NCBI RefSeq assembly: GCF_036898095.1
Contig: NC_090763.1
Span: 63,335,846-63,399,845, forward strand
Reading direction: 5' to 3'
Length of the DNA: 64,000 nt
DNA from: Palaemon carinicauda
Taxonomy: Eukaryota; Arthropoda; Malacostraca; Decapoda; Palaemonidae
Shown here: positions 25,721-39,064 of the stretch, one piece after another
Position numbering within the stretch: position 1 is the first letter of the stretch
Layout of the letters: each line of letters starts with the position of its first letter
Translations under genes and position numbers: made by a program
Notes under the pieces: generated by a model
The model's input: only the letters and a program-made list of their open reading frames with translations
What the model was told of the DNA's origin: nothing
The model's database searches: none

Positions 25721-26559
25721 AAATTTTTCTCTGCATGTCAAACAAATAACCATAGAAAATAACAAGTGGACCCATTTTTTAAGTGTGCCACTTTAGAATA
25801 ATAAATTTAAGTATTATTCATCACCATATATTTAATTTTAAAAAATTGCCTAATTAGGTTTCAATTACTCGCCAAACTTCGTTTACTAAGGAGCATCCAC
25901 TGGTTGTAAACTTGTCACATTTATATTCATATCAAAAGTATTTTCTATAAAGATTAAAAAGCAGATATCTGCACAGTATCCCATACCATTAAGTCCCCCA
26001 AAATACGGCCTTGCACATTTCAAACATTATCACCACTAAACAAGCAAAGATTTTATGCAACAAACAAAGTTCACAGCTGTAAAGAGTTATTCCATATAAA
26101 TATCTGCCATCATCAGTTTTATTCAACTTATATATTTGATAGATATTGCAGCTTTTGAAATTTCATCTCCACTCAGATGATATATCAATAGCAGGGGGAG
26201 ATCAGAGGCTTTGCAGAAATCTGAAAGAATATTAGTATTTTAATAACTTATTTATAAAAGCCTTTCAGTGGTTTGTAAAACTCAACATTAACACCAGCAA
26301 TTTGGTCAAAATAAAAATCACTAAATATTGTACATATACTAGATATTCAAACAAACAAGAGGTCTATGTTGGCAATGTATAAATGACAGAAGACATCTCC
26401 CATATGGCTTCAATCTAAGATTTACAAACTAACTGCTGTTATGACTTATATTGATGGTTTTCCTAATGTATTTATGGCTTAGCGCGAAGATGACACTTAC
26501 TAGCGATAAGGGATTTGGAGACAAACCTTGCATTTTGAGGTTGCATCATGGGTCTATAG

Positions 26560-26790
26560 TTTATATAGGAAATATTTAAATGTTACTATTCTTAAGATAT
26601 TTCATTTTTCCTAGTTTCCTTTCCTCACTGGGATATTTCCCCTGTTGGGGCCCTTTATCTTATAGCATCCTGCCTTTCCAACTAGGGTTGTAGCTTAGCA
26701 AATAATAAAAACAATAACAACACCAATAACCAATATACAATAAAAAATAACAACAACAACAACAACAATAATAATAATAGTAAGTTAAGA
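26560..26790 (+). mobile_element. TAA-tailed interspersed element, 3' part
   Basis: Contains TTTCCTTTCCTCACTGGGAT, TAGCATCCTGCCTTTCCAAC and TAGGGTTGTAGCTTAGCAAA, then an AAC/AAT-rich simple tail. Confidence 0.75.
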
Positions 26791-27084
26791 GGTCTTTTCT
26801 TTAATACTGACAAAATTTATAAAATGTATTTTACCGGTAAGAGTGATACCAAAACTCAAAAAAAAATTTAGAGTGATTTTTCATCTCTAAATTGACCACA
26901 GTTTGATATGGGTTTTATGTATTAAAATTCCACTAAAGGGAACCAAAGTTCCATTTCTATAACCACCCTAGCTGCCTATTAAAGCTGCAATGAGTTTCAA
27001 GATATGTGAGATGGCAAGAGTTATCAGAACTAGACGCCAAACATATTTAAGAGGTTAGCTACAAATACCACAGCAAAGTCACAT

Positions 27085-27276
27085 TTTTTTTCTTTTTTTA
27101 AATAAGGCGCATTTGCACCGACTCGCAGTGGTGCCCTTTTAGCTCTGAAAAGTTCCCAGCTATCTGATTGGTCAAAATTATCTTGTCCAACCAATAAGTG
27201 ATCAGGAAACTTTTCCTGAGCTAAAAGGGCACCCCCTGCGAGTCGGTGCAAATCTGCCTCACTAAAAAGAATTGGC
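27085..27276. mobile_element. Palindromic MITE, degenerate copy
   Basis: Same family as 15996-16186: GCACCGACTCGCAGTGGTGC at the left and its inverted partner at the right, with decayed outer ends. Confidence 0.7.
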
Positions 27277-27289
27277 TAACGTTACAGTA

Positions 27290-28380
<1,091 letters not shown>

Positions 28381-28384
28381 TTGA

Positions 28385-28605
28385 ACAGGGTGATATAAAA
28401 CTTTACATAGTTTATACATAAAAGTTCTATTTTAATATTGTTACTGTTCTGAAGAGATCTTTAGATTAATTTTTCATTACTTCTCTTAGTTTGTTTATTT
28501 CCTTATATCCTTTCATCACTGGGTTATTTTTCCATGTTGTAGCCTTTGTCCTCATAGCATCCTGCCTTTCCAACTAGGGTTGTAGCCTAGCTATTAGTAA
28601 TAGTA
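28385..28605 (+). mobile_element. TAA-tailed interspersed element, degenerate 3' part
   Basis: Matches TTCATCACTGGGTTATTTTT and CATAGCATCCTGCCTTTCCA; the tail is decayed. Confidence 0.65.
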
Positions 28606-29462
28606 TTGTCACAACCGTACAATTTTACAACTGTATTTAACCATCTCCCTATCAGCTGACAAACCAAGCAATAAAAAAAAAATAAATAAATAAAAAAAAA
28701 TAATAATAATAATAATTTCTTAGAAATTTCTTTAGTGCCTACATGGGAACTGCAACCTTTAAACTTTCTACTTTCTGCTTCCTCTGACAACACCAAAATG
28801 TACGAAATTGATTCATCGAAACTAAAATGAAACAGGGAACAGAGCACTTGCTATCATTGTATATCCTAACCACCATCTGAATTGTTAGCTAACAATTTTT
28901 TCTACAACGGTTTCGTACGTATATTAATTATAGATTTACGAGAAAGATTTTTCGTATGTACACAAAGTTAAATGGTCAAAATTTATCTATCACGGAAATA
29001 GTTTTAAACCGACAATTTGCTCGCAATTATAAACATGTAAATTGCTACTAGTAAGGGAAAATCTTTGATAAAATACAAGCTTTAAGCTTTCATTTTGGAT
29101 CATACTATAACATAATCGGTATTGCATTTGGGATATCTTCAAAAGTCTTGTCAAATTACAAACTTTCCATACTTGTCATTTGGGATTCCAAGAGATTGTT
29201 TAAAATATTTAAGTACTCATAATAGGATACTTCCCATCATTATCAAGTATTCAGAAATGAAAGTACAATTTACGTTGCATTTTATGAACTACAAGAAATT
29301 ACAATAAAAAAAAGTAACCATCAGAAATTGTATATATTACCTCCGAGATATATTTCCCTTACGGAACCTTTGAAGATTATTAGGGTACCATAAGGTACTT
29401 CGTTGTTTATTTGTATGCAAGGCGACGTGCTAGATACTTCCATTTAATTTTGTATTTATGAT

Positions 29463-29720
29463 TTGGATTTATGTAATTTCTATGACAACGCAGAGACCTG
29501 TGAAGCCATCCAACCCCCAAGTACAACTTTGGGAAATTGTGAACATAGAATATGCGGATTTCTTGTCAAGATGTCAAATGTGATTACTGTTCTTAAAATA
29601 GGTTCATTATCTGCTTCCGCAGGTCGAAAGAACGCTGTAGGAGCCATATAAATAGTATAGACTCTTGTATAGTTACATCTTTACTTTATAAAACAAGTGT
29701 ACGTTAATAAAAAGTTCTTG
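29463..29720 (+). other. Unassigned 62-codon reading frame followed by AATAAA
   Basis: A frame from 29463 to 29651 contains ETCEAIQPPSTTLGNCEHRI and has a possible 3' splice site CGCAG near 29490, with TTAATAAAAAG near 29705. It could be a short 3' exon or chance. I do not recognise the peptide. Confidence 0.2.
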
Positions 29721-30477
29721 TTGGGAACTTTATACAAATACGGGGCCCGATTAAGATAACAGTAAAGGAATCAGAGGCAGATTTTCAACAATAATCTATT
29801 TAAACTGTTCAAATGAAGTTTGCGTTTTCCTAGTTTTCAGAAGACACATTCATTAACAACTCCACTCTACCTAAGCACCTCCGGACCGGCCCGCGATCCC
29901 CCCCCCCCCCTCCCCCCAAAAAAAACCGGAGTACATCAAGGGGCGGAGCTTTTGGAGGAGGAAACAGTTTTAAAGGGTAACGCCTTCATAACGACTCCCT
30001 TCAGATGTGATGGGAACTTCCTCAAAGTTGTGATCAGTAAATGTATTCATTATGAACTGAAATGTTTATAATGATGATAATAAATAATATAAAGTTTGGG
30101 AAAAAATCGCGAACGGACCACTGATAAGGATTGTTCTTGTCAAACCCAAATAACACCATCTTATATTACTCGTGTGACCTTCATAACCTTTTGAACAAAA
30201 TTATAAGACCAAAGGCCAATTTAAACAAACATCCATGATAATGAATAAAGTTTTCAAGTTTTATTCTTAATCTAAAAAGACTTATATAAATTAAATCTTA
30301 CATTAATGAACTCTATTAGCGTGCCTTTTTCCCATTCGTATGGGGTAACACGGTTGCCTACTTTTTGAAGGGCTTTGCTTAATAATCTGCGTAATAATGG
30401 GAATTTGCACCTAGCTGCTCTGAGAGATTACCTTAAAAGTGAGTTAATTTCTCAAATAAAAAATAAGCAGATAATTA

Positions 30478-30779
30478 ATAGTAACAAGAGGAAGAACCTT
30501 TTGTTATGCTGCACCGAGACTCTTCAACGACCTTCCACTTGATGTCAAGAATAGCAAAAATGTGGCAGCTTTCTAGAAAAACCAGAAGATTTATCTTTTT
30601 AGAAAGTGTTATAATAGTGATCTGAAAACTATTAAGCCTGAATGCAAATGCTAGCGAATAGCTGAAAAGATACAGAGCAAAATATAAACTGGGAAAAAAA
30701 TATTTTCACACATCAAGGCCCGCCTGAAGACTCTTAGTGTCTGATGGAGGGCGAGAAATAAACCCCTAAAAGTAAAAGT
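30478..30779 (+). mobile_element. Second 5'-truncated LINE 3' end, inactivated
   Basis: Same tail as 17545-17908: LFNDLPLDVKNSKNVAAF, then TAG where the other copy has Lys, so the ORF end is dead. The 3' UTR with AAGGCCCGCCTGAAGACTCT and GGAGGGCGAGAAATAAACCC is conserved. Confidence 0.75.
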
Positions 30780-31089
30780 AACATACTTTCTAATTTTCCA
30801 CAATTGTATGAATCATCATTTCTAATTTGTTATCTCAAAGATTCATTAAAATCAGACTATTGCTGGGGGCAAATAATTTTTCCTAGGCTCTAAAGAAGTT
30901 GAAGACTTTTGTTCATGAAAATGACCGCAGATTACGCGATGTAATACTCTTAAATATCAAAAACTAGTGTACGCGACCCGTCAAAAATTACTGCTAAATA
31001 TTTAGATGGTTATGCACACGCACCCACTCAACCAAGGGTATGACTGCTCCCTCTTCCCTCTACCCAGGGAAAGAGAAATAAGCGTAACC

Positions 31090-31091
<2 letters not shown>

Positions 31092-31163
<72 letters not shown>
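31092..31163. repeat. (TA)n microsatellite
   Basis: Pure TA run; the right duplicate has a longer, interrupted version at about 49175-49327. Confidence 0.95.
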
Positions 31164-31167
<4 letters not shown>

Positions 31168-32334
31168 CTTATACGGTAAACGGATATCGTGGGTCCTGTT
31201 GGGGGGAGGGGGGGGGGTGGAGATTTTCCGCGTGAAAAGTCAGGATAACAGCTCTTACAGTAACCAATGCATATATTTATAAAAGAATCATTGGAGATCC
31301 CAGAGGTTAATCAGGCTTTTTGGGTGGGAATAAAATCAATTATACAAGAGATATAAGACAAGGATAAATCATACTGTAACCAAATAAAAATATATTGTTC
31401 ATGGTAGTCACCTGTAAATAGATTTAAAAATATGAAAATTACGTTATGTAAACCTTATTGATATAACAGACTCTCCCACCTAAACCTTATTTAGGATGTC
31501 AAAAGTCCTATTAAAACACATACATAATCTAACTTAGTCCCAAAGTATTCCTTTATCCCCTACCATAATGTTATCTGAAAATGGTATGGTAAAACCGCAA
31601 TGGTTGTTTACATTTTCTGCGAATAAAAGCCTACTTTTCCTGTAACAATGGGCGTGAATTGCCGAACTATTGGTATGCAAATTCCCATTTTCTTCAAACG
31701 CTACTGACGGGGTCAATGACCTTTGATGTCAGGATGCCAGAGAACTTCAAATCATTCATTAAACGCTACTGTAGAAATATGTTAACGATATAAGAATAAT
31801 AATACGCACTAAAGGTGGAATGAATGTTTAAATAGGAAAAATGTAGTGACAGTAAAAATAACGGGTAGAAATCATATCAAGTTCCGATTAATCATATATA
31901 GTCAACTTCTTTGCATTCAGTTGTGGCAGTCGTCTGCCGAGTTCTAATCTAAGCTCATAGAAAATATTTGGGGTCAAATCTAGAACAATTATTTAAATGG
32001 AAATACACTTTCGATTTAAACAATCTATCGATTTATAAAGTAATGAGATTGTACACTGCAAATTTCATGATCTAAAAGTATAATTTCAAAAAGGGATTTA
32101 CGATAACCATTTGCAGGATATGATACGAAAGGTAGAGGGGGGGGGGGGGGGAAATAAGACAAGTATGTTTAGATGAACATATATCCAGTTTATAGCCCAT
32201 TTTTCTTTATTAGAGCCACGTCTCACCAGAGTAGCCTAGATGGAAATTTCTCTTATCAACAATGACATCATCAATGATATCATCATCATCAACGACATCA
32301 TCAACATCATCAATGACACTATCATCATCAATGA

Positions 32335-32408
<74 letters not shown>

Positions 32409-32575
32409 GGCAAGCTACAACCATGGTTGGAAAAGCAAGATTCTATAAACCGAAGGCCTCCAACAGAAAAAAAAACAGCCCAGTGAGGAAAGGAAATAAG
32501 GAAATAAATAATCGATATGAGAAGTAATACATTAAAAAAAAAAAAAAAAACATTAAAACAGAAAATCAATATATG
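32335..32575 (-). mobile_element. TAA-tailed interspersed element with long (TTA)n tail, left duplicate
   Basis: (TTA)n at about 32335-32407, then GCAAGCTACAACCATGGTTG, the reverse complement of the family 3' end. Shared with 50475-50720, so it predates the segmental duplication. Confidence 0.8.
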
Positions 32576-33301
32576 CACTATTAAAAAGGCTTATGTCTGC
32601 CTATACAACAAAACATTTGCTGCAAGTTTGAACTTTTGATTGACCGATTGATTGATTTGAGGTTTTTTGGCATCCTGACATCTTTAAGGTCATTGACGCC
32701 GATTAACTTTCGAAGTTCTACTCATCGGTAATTGGAAGTACTCCGAGTAACTACACACCTTAACTACCCTTACGGTCTTTATATCAGTGATAGATGTGGT
32801 TGTACAGCCAGCAGCAAATGAAGTCTCGCCTACCCCACCTTTCACCCCCCCCCCCCATCCTACTCCAACTTTCACCCTTTGTAGTCTTTAAAACGAACAT
32901 TCTGTGTCGTGTCATAATGCGTTAGGTAATTGAAGTTTTTTATTCCGGCGACTATCTGGATTCTAGCGAGTGTTACGTTGTATTTAATCAGGACATAAGA
33001 ACACTGCTTAGTGTTTTGCTGATGCCTCGTGACCAAGCCTAGAGGGGGCTTTGTACATTTCATTATTGCCATCCTCAAGGCTCAGTTTTTTAATTCGATG
33101 GTTCCTAAATACTTTACCCTTTTTATTTCTCCTGCAACTCCACTCCCCCCCCCCTATGGAGAAGTTTCTATTCTAACCTATAGAAGGATTTTTCCTCGAA
33201 GTTTCTATCGTCTATAGATTTTACGGAGTCGGCGAAACATGGGTAGCGACACTTCTTTGGCCACTGACTTTTCTACACCGATAAATTCTGAGGCTACTTA
33301 G

Positions 33302-33304
<3 letters not shown>

Positions 33305-33391
<87 letters not shown>

Positions 33392-33454
33392 ATAGAAGGG
33401 TTTATTATATATAAATCTCGTCGTATAATTAAAACTACTAGATATACCTTTTTC

Positions 33455-33522
<68 letters not shown>

Positions 33523-33586
33523 ACAGCAGGGTTTATTAGATATAAATCTCGTGGTATAATTAAATCAGTACTAGATAGACATTTTC

Positions 33587-33660
<74 letters not shown>
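33305..33660. repeat. Three (GA)n tracts separated by copies of one linker
   Basis: GA runs at about 33305-33389, 33461-33520 and 33591-33658. The two linkers (CTATAGAAGGGTTTATTATA.. and CTACAGCAGGGTTTATTAGA..) are homologous. The right duplicate has one GA tract (about 52643-52709) and no linker. Confidence 0.9.
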
Positions 33661-33661
<1 letters not shown>

Positions 33662-34059
33662 TCGTAACCACTGATAGTCCACTGTCACAATTATAAGTAG
33701 TAGTTCAAGGACTGGAACTAGCAATGGATCGTAATTAACAAAAACTGCAAAAGGTGCAGCATTGCAGGCCCTGAGAGGCTGGCATGACCTACAACAGAAA
33801 TGCAGTAGCATTTGGAATTTCATCGTCAACAGTTCGACTAAATGTATAAGATAGGAGTTTGAAAATCTCAAAAATCAGAGCTGGTGAGCCAAGAAAAACT
33901 AGACTCTCGAAGTAGATAAGGCGATTAGTAAGCAGTCATGCAAATCGCCATAAGGGGGTCACTCAACCTCTGTTTTTCGGCTGAAACCGCCAGAAATAGG
34001 CTCCACACAGACTGTACCCTCCATAGGATCAGCATTAAACATCATGGTTTAATATTCAC

Positions 34060-34290
34060 CATCTTGACCATCTTCTCCTACGCCTATTGACGCAAAGGGC
34101 CTCTGTTAGATTTCGCTAGTCGGATCTATCTTAGTTTTTTCATGAATCAATACTTCACCACTCAGCACCACCTACTTGGTTTGGGCATGCTCTTCGCACT
34201 CCCAAAGAGATTAGTACTTTCAACTGTGTTCCACAAAGAACTAGAAGAGTTGGAAGACCTAGGCCTACATAGCCGAGGACTGTGAAGCGT
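34060..34290. repeat. Interspersed repeat with CCTATTGACGCAAAGGGCCT
   Basis: Contains CGCCTATTGACGCAAAGGGC, then GAACTAGAAGAGTTGGAAGA and CCTAGGCCTACATAGCCGAG. Related copies lie at 42.56, 42.86, 43.06, 53.10, 61.33 and 61.66 kb. The class is not determined. Confidence 0.7.
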
Positions 34291-34329
34291 GAAGGTTGAA
34301 TATTACTCAATGTTATTGTTTAAAGGTCG

Positions 34330-34695
34330 CTCATGAATGGCAGAGGCAAGGGACACCGACATTGCCCTAGCAATCGGGACAATGCCCTAGAAACTGACTA
34401 TATATTATATGATCAGCGCCCAAGCCTCCTCTCCACCCAAGCTAGGACCAGGGAACGCCAGGCAGTGGCTGCTGATGACTCAGCAGATAGACCTACAGGC
34501 GCCCCCAAACCCCCAAACCTAAGCTTACAAGGATGGTTAAGGTTGCATACACTTTTGGCACTAACGAGTCTGAGCGGGACTAAGCCCCATCTGGCAAACA
34601 CCAGACAAGAGACGGTTACCAATCAGGCCACAATGACGAAAAGACCTTGGCGTGACACCCATGGTCTTCTGCATTGTTGCAGGTGTGCTAACGCC
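34330..34695 (-). mobile_element. tRNA-derived SINE, left duplicate
   Basis: Reverse complement of the 24424 family, with degenerate B box (GGGGCTTAGTCCCGCTC) and A box (TGGTAACCGTCTC) near its right end. Shared with 53360-53710. Confidence 0.7.
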
Positions 34696-35113
34696 AGATA
34701 AGACCAACAAAATATTCAACAATTGTCCATAAGCGGCTATACCACCTGTAACGGTTCGGGATGGATACACCCGGTTGGTGAATTGGCCAGATTAGTAAAG
34801 TTTCAACGCTGACCTGTGTCTCGAAATTTTGGAGGGAGGTGATGGTGCTAAAAGTCCACGCTAACGCTCTTTTCAAACCTTAGCAGATAATTTTCATGTA
34901 GGTATATGCCTTTTTCCTATAAATTTCCTCATAAGAACGTCCTATTTTGAGCATTGATATGTTTGAAAAATTACCGATATTGGTCGAAGTACTTTTAAAT
35001 TACTTCAAGACTTTTGTCTTAGATTTAACGAATTTATAACAAGAAAAGGATTGTACTTAGGTATTGCTTATCTGCATTCTCTGGTGAATCTATGGCTCTT
35101 CCCCCCCCCCACA

Positions 35114-35147
<34 letters not shown>

Positions 35148-35550
35148 TGTTCATGATAAAGACCAAATATTCTTAAACATGCAACTCATGTCTCCCTCTT
35201 ACTCGCCTATAAACCGCATTATTGTAATTTATATTGAAAATGTATTTTCTCCTAAATTGCTTAAAACAGTAATCAAATTATATTTTCTTTAATGATAACT
35301 GTCCCATCTATAGTGCATGGTTTGCCAAATAGTGTAACACTGTTCTCCTTCCTTGACCGAGCAAAGCATTCGACTTAGCCATTGCCGTCTCAATATAGAC
35401 TTTAACTAGGTCGACAACTTCAGCAGGATAAATAGCACACACTAGTAATCCAGGTCAACAGCTGGCAGCAGGGTCAGGAAAGTAGCCATAAGAGTCTTTT
35501 CCAGCAAGTTCTCAACGATTGGGAACTGCTCCTGCCAAACCACAAGTTGC

Positions 35551-35552
<2 letters not shown>

Positions 35553-35587
<35 letters not shown>

Positions 35588-35880
35588 ATGCTAAGCTACA
35601 ACCCTAGTTGGAAAAGTAGGATGCTATAAGCCCAGGGGCCACAACAGGGAAAATAGCCCAGTGAGGAAAGGAAATAAAGAAAAATAAAATATTTTAAGTA
35701 CAGTAGCAACATTAAAATAAATATTTCCTATAAAAACTATAAAAACTTGAACAAAACAAGAGGAAGAAAACTAGATAGAAGTGTGGTCGAGTGTACCCTC
35801 AAGCAAGAGAACTCTAACCCAAGACAGTGGAAGACCATGGTACAGAGGTTATGGCACTACCCAAGAAAACCACATCCAAG
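35553..35880 (-). mobile_element. TAA-tailed interspersed element, present only in the left duplicate
   Basis: A (TTA)n tail at 35555-35585 and the reverse-complement core run to about 35878. The right duplicate has an uninterrupted site near 55425 (GTTGCGTATAAGCACATCCA), so the insertion came after the duplication or was lost from the other copy. 5'-truncated. Confidence 0.85.
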
Positions 35881-36242
35881 CACATCGGATTGCACATGAT
35901 TATTTTATAAAAATTATCTCCAATACGATCTTGTATACATAATTTTTTACTATGAATAGAAAAAAAAATTTCCACAGCGAGTTAACTAAATGTTTAACAC
36001 ACATTCATTCAATGTTATGAGAATGGAAACTGACCATAAATAGAAATGGTTTCAATCAATCTGTGCCGCTAGAGTACTACAATAAAAGGCTAATACGATG
36101 TCATGATTGTAATTAGACATTTAATAAGTGTGGAATACAATTAACATTGCTATAAATTTATCTAAGCAGCTAGCCGATTCTCAAAAATTTATATTTGTGA
36201 AAAATGCTTTGGTAACTATCTTTTTACAAATTATTATAACCA

Positions 36243-36329
36243 GGTACAGTTAGCTTCATTAATTCCTGTACACTTCATGGGAAACTAAGGAGACGTCAGT
36301 GTACCGGAATTAAGGAAGCCAAGTGTACC
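36243..36329. mobile_element. Small inverted-repeat element, 87 bp, left duplicate
   Basis: GGTACAGTTAGCTTCATTAA at the left pairs with the inverted sequence at the right end (GGAATTAAGGAAGCCAAGTG + TACC). The right duplicate at 55800-55886 has a better preserved inverted repeat of about 30 bp. Confidence 0.7.
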
Positions 36330-36819
36330 AGCTAAACCGATATATTAGATTAGAAAAAAAAGTTCTAAACCTGACTTTTAACTAAGGCAATTTAATCTCT
36401 ATTTCTATGTATCTACCATTCTATTTTGTATCTAGCTTTACGTCAAATTGTCAATTATTCTCTATCCAAATATTCTGTCATAAAAGTGAAATATCTTAAG
36501 AAGCACTTAATTACATTTCCTAGGAACTACGGTAATCAGTCAAGTGGGTCTTTGACCAGTTCTCAAACTAACATTGTCATGAACTCGTACTTTACTTTTC
36601 TGAAAATGATCATGGGGTTTACTTTGATACAAACATTTAGATACGATCTATGATTTCAAATTGCTATTTCATTAAACAGGGAGGGAAATTTTAAGTATTG
36701 AGAGATGTACGAAATAATTGGTTTCACTTCAGTAACTTGTTTCACACCTTAATACAGGTCTGCTTGTAATTCAGAAGGTAATGTAAAAAGTATATACTGT
36801 AGTATTGGCTAATGTTATT

Positions 36820-36985
36820 AATGGTTTTTTAAAAGATTTTATCATTTTTTCATTACTTCTTATATCTTATTTATTACCTAGTTTCCTTTCCTCACTGGGC
36901 TATTTTTTCCTGTTGGAGCCTTTGGGCTTATAGCATCTTGCTTTTCCAAATAGAGTCGTAGCTAGGCTAGAAGTAATAATAATGA
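36820..36985 (+). mobile_element. TAA-tailed interspersed element, left duplicate
   Basis: TTTCCTTTCCTCACTGGGCT core and a TAATAATGATGATG tail; followed by a 58-bp tandem copy of its own 3' end and tail (GTCGTAGCTAGGCTAGAAGT). Confidence 0.75.
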
Positions 36986-37096
36986 TGATGAAGATGAAGA
37001 TGATGGTGTCGTAGCTAGGCTAGAAGTAATAATAATGATGATGAAGATTAAGATGATGATGATAATAAATTCAACACAAGTGACTGAAAAAAAGCC

Positions 37097-37098
<2 letters not shown>

Positions 37099-37129
<31 letters not shown>
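37099..37129. repeat. (CT)n microsatellite, left duplicate
   Basis: Short CT run; the right duplicate at 56585-56660 is more than twice as long. Confidence 0.9.
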
Positions 37130-37133
<4 letters not shown>

Positions 37134-37211
37134 AGGCCACCAGGGTAGTTAAGGTCACCTGTTGTTACCGCCCAGACAAATTGCCATCCAAGCCACCTCT
37201 GTGAGACGTGG

Positions 37212-37246
<35 letters not shown>

Positions 37247-38194
37247 TAATACACTTAATACACTTGTTCCTTTACACATTGGGTTGTCTAATAATTTTCC
37301 CCCAAGCCTTCCGTTTCGTAACCTCATCTGTTATCGTAACTGCCTTCATGAAATCAAATAATTCTTGGAATTTGCAGTTTCATAATATCACTACTTTATA
37401 AATTGATGGAAGATGAATTCGGAACTGCATTCCCATTCAAATGCATATCCTAAAATTGATCGCTAACAACTACTATGAACTAAAGGATTTCGGCAAAAAT
37501 TTGCCATACGTGAGTGTAACTAAGGTTGACGATGTACGATTAATTAGGACTATATTTTACCATTACTTTTTATTACTCTCAATATACTATTTTCCTATCT
37601 GTTTAACTTTTAATTTTGATTAGCATTCGTAGCGTTTAGAAAATATGAGCATTGGCAAACCTAATAATTCAACCATTCACATCCGTCTTTAGAAGACAAA
37701 TAAGACTTTCATTCACAGGTTTTACCAAGTCATTTGAAGAAACTGTCCTCCATGCCCTTATCCAACCACACCCCACCAACGGTCTGACCCCTTCCCCCCA
37801 GCTAGCAGGACAGCGCGCCGAACGTCATAGACTAAAGAAATTCACTCCATTCTAAATTCTGCAGTTTTCTGCTTCTCAGGCCTACATGTTCTGGGGCCAG
37901 CCCTGTCTCCCGTCCCCTTGAGCAATTCACATGCATATATTCCTTACTATGGGTTTAAGAACGATGGCTGGAGGGTAAATACATCATTATTCTCCGTAAA
38001 TATACCCTTTAAACTATTTGGGCAGTAGAACTATCTACTAATAGAAAATTACTTTTCTATGGACACAGCAGATCCAATTTAGAAAGATTGTACGCTCCAA
38101 AAGAACATTAATAGGCAATTAATAGGAGGACAAGATATTAAATTAAAATCATTCACGAAGGAATTGAAATTTTGATTTCTTTTCAGCGTTATTC

Positions 38195-38325
38195 ATTTTA
38201 ATGTTACCGTTCTTAAGATTTTATTTTTCCCCGACTCCTTTCCTAACTGGGCTATTCCCCCTGCTGGGGCCCCCGGCCAAATAGCATTCTGCTTTTCCAA
38301 CTAGGATTGTAGCTAAGCAAGTAAC

Positions 38326-38374
<49 letters not shown>

Positions 38375-38440
38375 GTTAAAAACAACAACAACAATAATAA
38401 TAACAATAATAATAATAAGAACAATAAAAAAAATAATAAT
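38195..38440 (+). mobile_element. TAA-tailed interspersed element with compound (AAT)n tail, left duplicate
   Basis: Family core near 38240-38315 and a (TAA)n run to about 38374, then AAC/AAT-rich repeats. Confidence 0.75.
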
Positions 38441-39064
38441 GGTGTAAAGCTAATGATTGGAACAGACAACGCCCCATTGTTCTTTAGAGGAGTTTGCCAT
38501 ACATTTTGTTGGTCATACAGAAGAACCTGACATGTATATTAAAATAAGTGCACGTAACGTGAAAAATATTTCATTACATATAAACAATCGGCATGAGAAT
38601 AGACATATACACTAAAAAATTAAACAGGTATACATAAATTTTGCCTATAAATGTGCAAGACAAAATTGCTAACAAGCTGTGTAAATAGCAATACCAAGTT
38701 TTAGTACTTAGCGAAGTTATCAAACATTATATACCATAACCAAAAAATACTTTTATATAAAACGTTTAGATTTAACTTTGATAATCTAACTACTCAAAAA
38801 CTAGTTAAAAGCTAGTCTCATCTTTAGCAGCAAGACTTCCGTAGAAACGGCAGTTGGCCGATCGCTAACAAAACACATTCAACCCTTCGTCGTAAATGGG
38901 ACTTAACCGATTTGGGACAAACCGGATTGCTATGAACTGTACGTTTTACATTTAACCTTTAAGGTATTCAAATATTTCAAGTACTTCTAGAACATTGAAT
39001 TTGTTCGAGGTATGGTAAATTTCAGTCTGTGTGATATGGACTGAAGTACCTTCGCTAAGTGCGG

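Larger units (their letters stand above)
16400..26420. repeat. Five-fold tandem amplification of an AT-rich 1.6-2.9 kb unit
   Basis: The landmark CAACAAACCTTATAGTTTA followed by a GTTGTCCCAT-type motif recurs near 16838, 19369, 21009, 23189 and 26060. Most units share, in order, a TTGAATTT..CTAATTAGG region, the landmark, a CATCTCCACTCAGATGATAT region, GCAATTTGGTCAGAA, a CCTACACCAACTTTGAC region and an array of ATCTACCAGATTTCCTTAAT motifs. Spacing varies through insertions and minisatellite length. No coding sequence conserved between units was found. Confidence 0.8.
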
